DNA from: Thermomicrobiales bacterium
Lineage (GTDB): Bacteria; Chloroflexota; Chloroflexia; Thermomicrobiales; UBA6265
Reading direction: 5' to 3'
Length of the DNA stretch: 8,907 nucleotides
NCBI GenBank assembly: GCA_030446955.1
Contig: JAUJMG010000039.1
Location: 2,583-11,489, forward strand
Shown here: in pieces, positions 6,111 through 8,907 of the stretch
Position numbering within the stretch: the stretch's first letter is position 1
Layout: every line of letters begins with the position of its first letter
The notes under the pieces: generated by a model
Told to the model about the DNA's origin: nothing
What the model saw: only the letters and a program-made list of their open reading frames with translations
Database searches by the model: none
Program-made: the position numbers and the translations under genes

Positions 6111-7349
6111 ATGGACCGCAGCGCGAACGGATTGCCAGTGCCCCAGAGTGTCCCTCCCCGAACGGCCGAGGTGGTCGTGATCGGCGGCGGCGTGATCGGG
6201 GCCTCGACGGCCTTTCAGCTCGCCAAGCGCGGGGTGCGGGACATCGTGCTGCTGGAGCGGCGCCGGCTCGGGGCGGGCGCCACCGGCAAGTCGGGCGCGC
6301 TGGTCCGTGCCCACTACGCCAACGTGCACGAGTCGCGCCTGACGCTGGAGAGCCTGCGCATCTTCCGCAACTGGGATGAGGAGGTCGGCGCAGGATCCTG
6401 CGGGTTCGAAGCGACTGGGTTCGTCCAGGTCGTCTCCCCCGCGGACGAGGCCAAGCTGCGCGCGAACGTGGCCGCCCAGCAGGCGATCGGAATCGAGACG
6501 AGCGTGGTCTCCGCCGACGAGGTGCGGGAGATCGAGCCGCTGATGCGGACCGACGACCTCACCTACGCCGCGTTCGAGCCGAACTCCGGTTACGCCGACC
6601 CGAATGGGACCCTCTACGGCTTCGCTGCGGCAGCTGCCGCACGAGGCGCGGCAATTTGCACAGAGACCGAAGCCACCGCGATCCTCGTTGCGGGGGACCG
6701 CGTCGTGGGTGTTGAGACGAGCGCCGGTCGGATCGCGACGGGAACTGTCGTGCTCGCCGGTGGCGCGTGGGCGGACCGCCTGCTGCTGCTTCTGGGTCTC
6801 GATTTTGGGCTGACGCCGGAGCGGGTTCAGGTGGTGATCTTCCGCTGGCCAGCGGAGATCGATCAACGGCGGCGCCATCGGGTCGTGATCGACGCCACGC
6901 GATCCTCCTGGTTCCGCCCGGAGGGTTTCAACAGCACGCTGATCGGGGTGGAGCTGGGTGCCGGGCGAACCGAGCCGGATTGGTTCCAGGAGACGCCGGA
7001 CGCAGGCCAGATCGACGTGGCGCGGACGGCATTGGCGGCTCGCTTCCCGGACTTCGCTGGAGCAACCATGCGCGGAGGTTGGGCGGGGATGATCATGGTT
7101 AGCCCGGATAGCCACCCGATCATCGACCAGATCCCCGGGATCCCCGGCCTCTTCGTCATGACCGGCGACAGCGGGATCTCGTTCAAGACCTCCCCGGCGA
7201 TCGGCATCTGCCTCGCGGAGTGGATTACCGATGGAGCGCCGAAGCTCGTCGACCTCACCCCGTTCCGCTCCACCCGCTTCGCCGAAGGCCGCCCATGGGA
7301 AGACGAGCATTCCTACAAGAAGGACAGCCTGCTGACGATCTCGCGATAG
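6111..7349 (+). CDS. FAD-dependent oxidoreductase, DAO family (sarcosine oxidase beta / D-amino-acid dehydrogenase-like)
   Basis: A 412-residue soluble flavoprotein expected to oxidise the C-N bond of an N-methylated or D-amino acid. Residues 21-34 (VVVIGGGVIGASTA) form the Rossmann dinucleotide-binding turn, with Glu49 in position to bind the adenosine ribose. GAGATGKSGA (54-63) is the FAD-contact loop of the family. VVLAGGAWA (213-221) is the second conserved FAD element. GWAGMIMVSPDSHPIID (323-339) and GDSGISFKTSPAIG (352-365) match the family's C-terminal blocks, where FAD is contacted again. The residues after about 385 form a polar tail. Length suits monomeric-type or beta-subunit-like members, and no alpha, gamma or delta sarcosine oxidase subunit lies nearby. 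It is monocistronic as far as can be seen: divergent upstream neighbour, convergent rsgA 56 bp downstream, with only weak inverted repeats in that gap. Substrate cannot be assigned from sequence; the family call is firm. Confidence 0.92.
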   Translation: MDRSANGLPVPQSVPPRTAEVVVIGGGVIGASTAFQLAKRGVRDIVLLERRRLGAGATGKSGALVRAHYANVHESRLTLESLRIFRNWDEEVGAGSCGFEATGFVQVVSPADEAKLRANVAAQQAIGIETSVVSADEVREIEPLMRTDDLTYAAFEPNSGYADPNGTLYGFAAAAAARGAAICTETEATAILVAGDRVVGVETSAGRIATGTVVLAGGAWADRLLLLLGLDFGLTPERVQVVIFRWPAEIDQRRRHRVVIDATRSSWFRPEGFNSTLIGVELGAGRTEPDWFQETPDAGQIDVARTALAARFPDFAGATMRGGWAGMIMVSPDSHPIIDQIPGIPGLFVMTGDSGISFKTSPAIGICLAEWITDGAPKLVDLTPFRSTRFAEGRPWEDEHSYKKDSLLTISR

Positions 7350-7405
7350 TCACTCGCCAGAGGCACCGCAAATCAAGGTCGGTTCGCCCGGTTGTGACCT
7401 CTGCC

Positions 7406-8494
7406 TCACTCCTCGCCTTGGTCGCCCCGCCGCAGGGCGGCGTAGCTCTCGTAGCGCTCCGGGGCGATCTTGCCGGCCTCCAGGGCCTCCCGCACGGCGC
7501 AGCCTGGTTCGTGGAGATGGGTGCAGTCGTGGTAGAAGCACCCGTCCAGGTAGGGGCGCAGTTCGGAAAAACAGCGATCCAGGGTCTCCGGCGGAACGCT
7601 ATGGAGCGCCAGGGCACGGATACCCGGCGTATCAGCGACGTAGGTATCGGGGCCAATGCGGTAGAGCTGGGTGGCGATCGTGGTGTGGCGCCCCTTCCCG
7701 GTCGCGGTCGAGATTGCGCCGACCGCCCGATCTCCCTCGGGATGGAGCGCATTGAGGAGACTGGACTTACCGACCCCCGACGGTCCGGCGACCGCGGTCA
7801 CCTTGCCCTGCAAGTCCTCCCGGAGGTTCTCCACTCCGGTCCCCGCCGCGACGCTGAGATATCGGACCGGATAGGCAGCCCGGTAGTCTCCGAACGTGAC
7901 CTCCGCCCGGGTCGTGCCGGGGTGATCCGGCGCCGGCCCGTCCAAGTCGATCTTGTTGACGCCAATGATGGCAGGGAGTCCGGCAGATTCGGCGAGTACG
8001 AGGAAACGGTCGAGCATGCGACGATGAGGCTCCGGTTCCTGGACCGCAAACAGGAAGAGCACCTGGTCCGGGTTGGCAAGAATGACCTGTTCCACGTCTT
8101 GGGTATTGCGGGCCAGGCGGGAGAGAGCGCGAGTACGCGGCTCCACCACCTCGATCTGCCCCTCCCCTTCCCCGACATCGATGGCCCAGACCCGGTCACC
8201 CACCGCCACGAGGTCGGTCCTCCGCCGTTCCCGCTTCAAGCTGCCCTTGACGGTACAGAGGAGGATGCGCGGCTCATCGTTGAGCTGCACATCGAAATAC
8301 TTCCCGTAGGCCCGGACGACCACCCCTGGCAGCGCGCCAGCTGAGATACGTCCCAGGTGTCCAGGATCACCGGGGGCGCCGCTCTCGACGGTCTGATCCG
8401 TCCGGCCACGCCGGTTCCCACCATCCGACCCGATTCCGGGTGCCCCCAAGCCCGATCGTCCCCCCCGTGGCGGCCGCCCCGCACGAGGACTCAT
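7406..8494 (-). CDS. rsgA: Ribosome small subunit-dependent GTPase A (RsgA/YjeQ)
   Basis: Circularly permuted GTPase that acts late in 30S subunit maturation. With the ATG at 8494 it has 362 residues. The OB-fold begins near 55 (LPGVVVRAYGKYFDV) and runs to about 120. The GTPase motifs come in the permuted order that defines the family: G4 NKID (180-183), G1 GPSGVGKS (237-244), G2 GRHTT (268-272), G3 DTPG (288-291). The C-terminal zinc site is complete: Cys319, Cys324, His326 and Cys332 in CFYHDCTHLHEPGCAV. The first 50 residues are Gly/Arg/Pro-rich and look disordered. The start is uncertain: no Shine-Dalgarno precedes the ATG at 8494 or the in-frame ATG at 8524. A TTG at codon 16 has a G-run about ten bases upstream. 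The frame is open up to 8902. The gene converges on the FAD oxidoreductase with a 56-bp gap. Confidence 0.94.
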   Translation of the reverse strand: MSPRAGRPPRGGRSGLGAPGIGSDGGNRRGRTDQTVESGAPGDPGHLGRISAGALPGVVVRAYGKYFDVQLNDEPRILLCTVKGSLKRERRRTDLVAVGDRVWAIDVGEGEGQIEVVEPRTRALSRLARNTQDVEQVILANPDQVLFLFAVQEPEPHRRMLDRFLVLAESAGLPAIIGVNKIDLDGPAPDHPGTTRAEVTFGDYRAAYPVRYLSVAAGTGVENLREDLQGKVTAVAGPSGVGKSSLLNALHPEGDRAVGAISTATGKGRHTTIATQLYRIGPDTYVADTPGIRALALHSVPPETLDRCFSELRPYLDGCFYHDCTHLHEPGCAVREALEAGKIAPERYESYAALRRGDQGEE

Positions 8495-8907
8495 CGGATG
8501 ACTCGGTGCATCGTAATGGGGCATGCGAGACGCGCGGGTGCCACCGACACCAGTGCGCGACTCCAGCGCGTCCAGGACTGAGATCGGGATGACGGTGATC
8601 TGCCACGGTTCGGCGTCAGCCGAGGGCTGTCCACCGCTCGCCGATGAGATCTCAACCTGGTCTGCCAGGTGCAGGATCCCGGTTCTCTCGTCATCCTTGC
8701 CGATCTCACCTACCGTCGCGATGGCACCTGATTCCACGGAAGGACGGGTTCCCGACCTGATTCCCAGGCAGCGCCTCGGATGCAGGGTCGGTGATCGCCG
8801 GATCGTGAGTCTACACGGGACGGGCAAGGACGGGAACAACTTAGACGGACATGGCAGCACCGGACACCGCGCCGAACGGCGGTCGATAACCATGGGGCCC
8901 ACCCCCG
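8495..8907. other. Region upstream of rsgA without an assigned gene; in-frame open stretch on the minus strand
   Basis: No gene can be assigned with confidence. On the minus strand the rsgA frame remains open for 136 codons up to 8902. The part from about 8735 down to 8540 has plausible protein-like composition (for instance VGEIGKDDERTGILHLADQVE and QITVIPISVLDALESR) and mostly G/C-ending codons. Above about 8740 the translation becomes Arg/Pro/Ser-rich and looks non-coding. A GTG near 8740 (VESGAIATVGEIG) could begin this segment but has no Shine-Dalgarno. It may be an N-terminal extension of RsgA, a decayed or separate small domain, or a chance open frame. No strong promoter, terminator or RNA gene was seen here. 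Confidence 0.35.

Noticed and set aside
5528..6379. 283-codon plus-strand frame spanning the small unknown gene and the oxidoreductase start
   Set aside because: Crosses an intergenic gap and two well-supported genes in the wrong frame; composition is not protein-like.
5967..7310. 447-codon minus-strand frame antisense to the FAD oxidoreductase
   Set aside because: Arg/His/Pro-rich composition and no recognisable motif; the opposite strand holds a full DAO-family protein.
7358..7403. CAGAGG/CCTCTG inverted repeat between the convergent oxidoreductase and rsgA genes
   Set aside because: Only six base pairs with a 34-base loop and no T-run; too weak to call a terminator.
7220..8344. 374-codon plus-strand frame antisense to rsgA
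   Set aside because: High-GC shadow of rsgA; the minus-strand frame carries every diagnostic RsgA motif.
1..8907. CRISPR arrays, tRNA/rRNA genes, insertion sequences, toxin-antitoxin or phage-defence modules
   Set aside because: No spaced repeats, tRNA-like folds, transposase motifs or defence-related domains were found on either strand by reading.

Overview
The window is high-GC bacterial DNA (clearly above 60% GC by eye) with G/C-ending codons and dense genes. The gene set (dipeptide/oligopeptide ABC permeases, class III aminotransferase remains, a DUF2382/YsnF-type stress protein, FtsH, a sarcosine/D-amino-acid-oxidase-like flavoprotein, RsgA) fits an environmental heterotroph. The protein style suggests a Chloroflexota lineage such as Thermomicrobia. 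That is inference from general resemblance, since no rRNA or other marker is present.

Left part (1-2111, plus strand): the last codons of a DppB-like permease are followed closely by a complete DppC-like permease, so this is the 3' end of a peptide/nickel-type ABC importer operon. Next comes about 300 bp with no gene I can recognise, then the C-terminal two thirds of a class III (PLP) aminotransferase. It keeps its catalytic Asp and Lys but is broken by two in-frame stops and lacks its N-terminal part. A peptide or amino-acid uptake and catabolism locus has apparently decayed here.

Middle part (2112-5578): a stand-alone DUF2382 protein with a strong ribosome binding site (2382-2915, plus) converges on ftsH (3272-5329, minus). 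The 356 bp between them carries two long GC-rich hairpins, placed as terminators for the two genes, and one weak 57-codon reading frame.

Right part (5579-8907): a 118-residue protein of unknown family (minus) is divergent from a complete FAD-dependent oxidoreductase of the DAO/sarcosine oxidase family (plus, 6111-7349). That gene converges on rsgA, the circularly permuted ribosome-assembly GTPase (minus, 7406-8494). The rsgA frame stays open for a further 136 codons upstream, with codon use that looks partly coding; this is the least explained stretch of the window.

I see no CRISPR array, transposase, tRNA, rRNA or phage gene, and no convincing new multi-gene system. The points most worth checking are the aminotransferase pseudogene, the open frame upstream of rsgA, the unknown 118-residue protein and the hairpin pair between the convergent genes.
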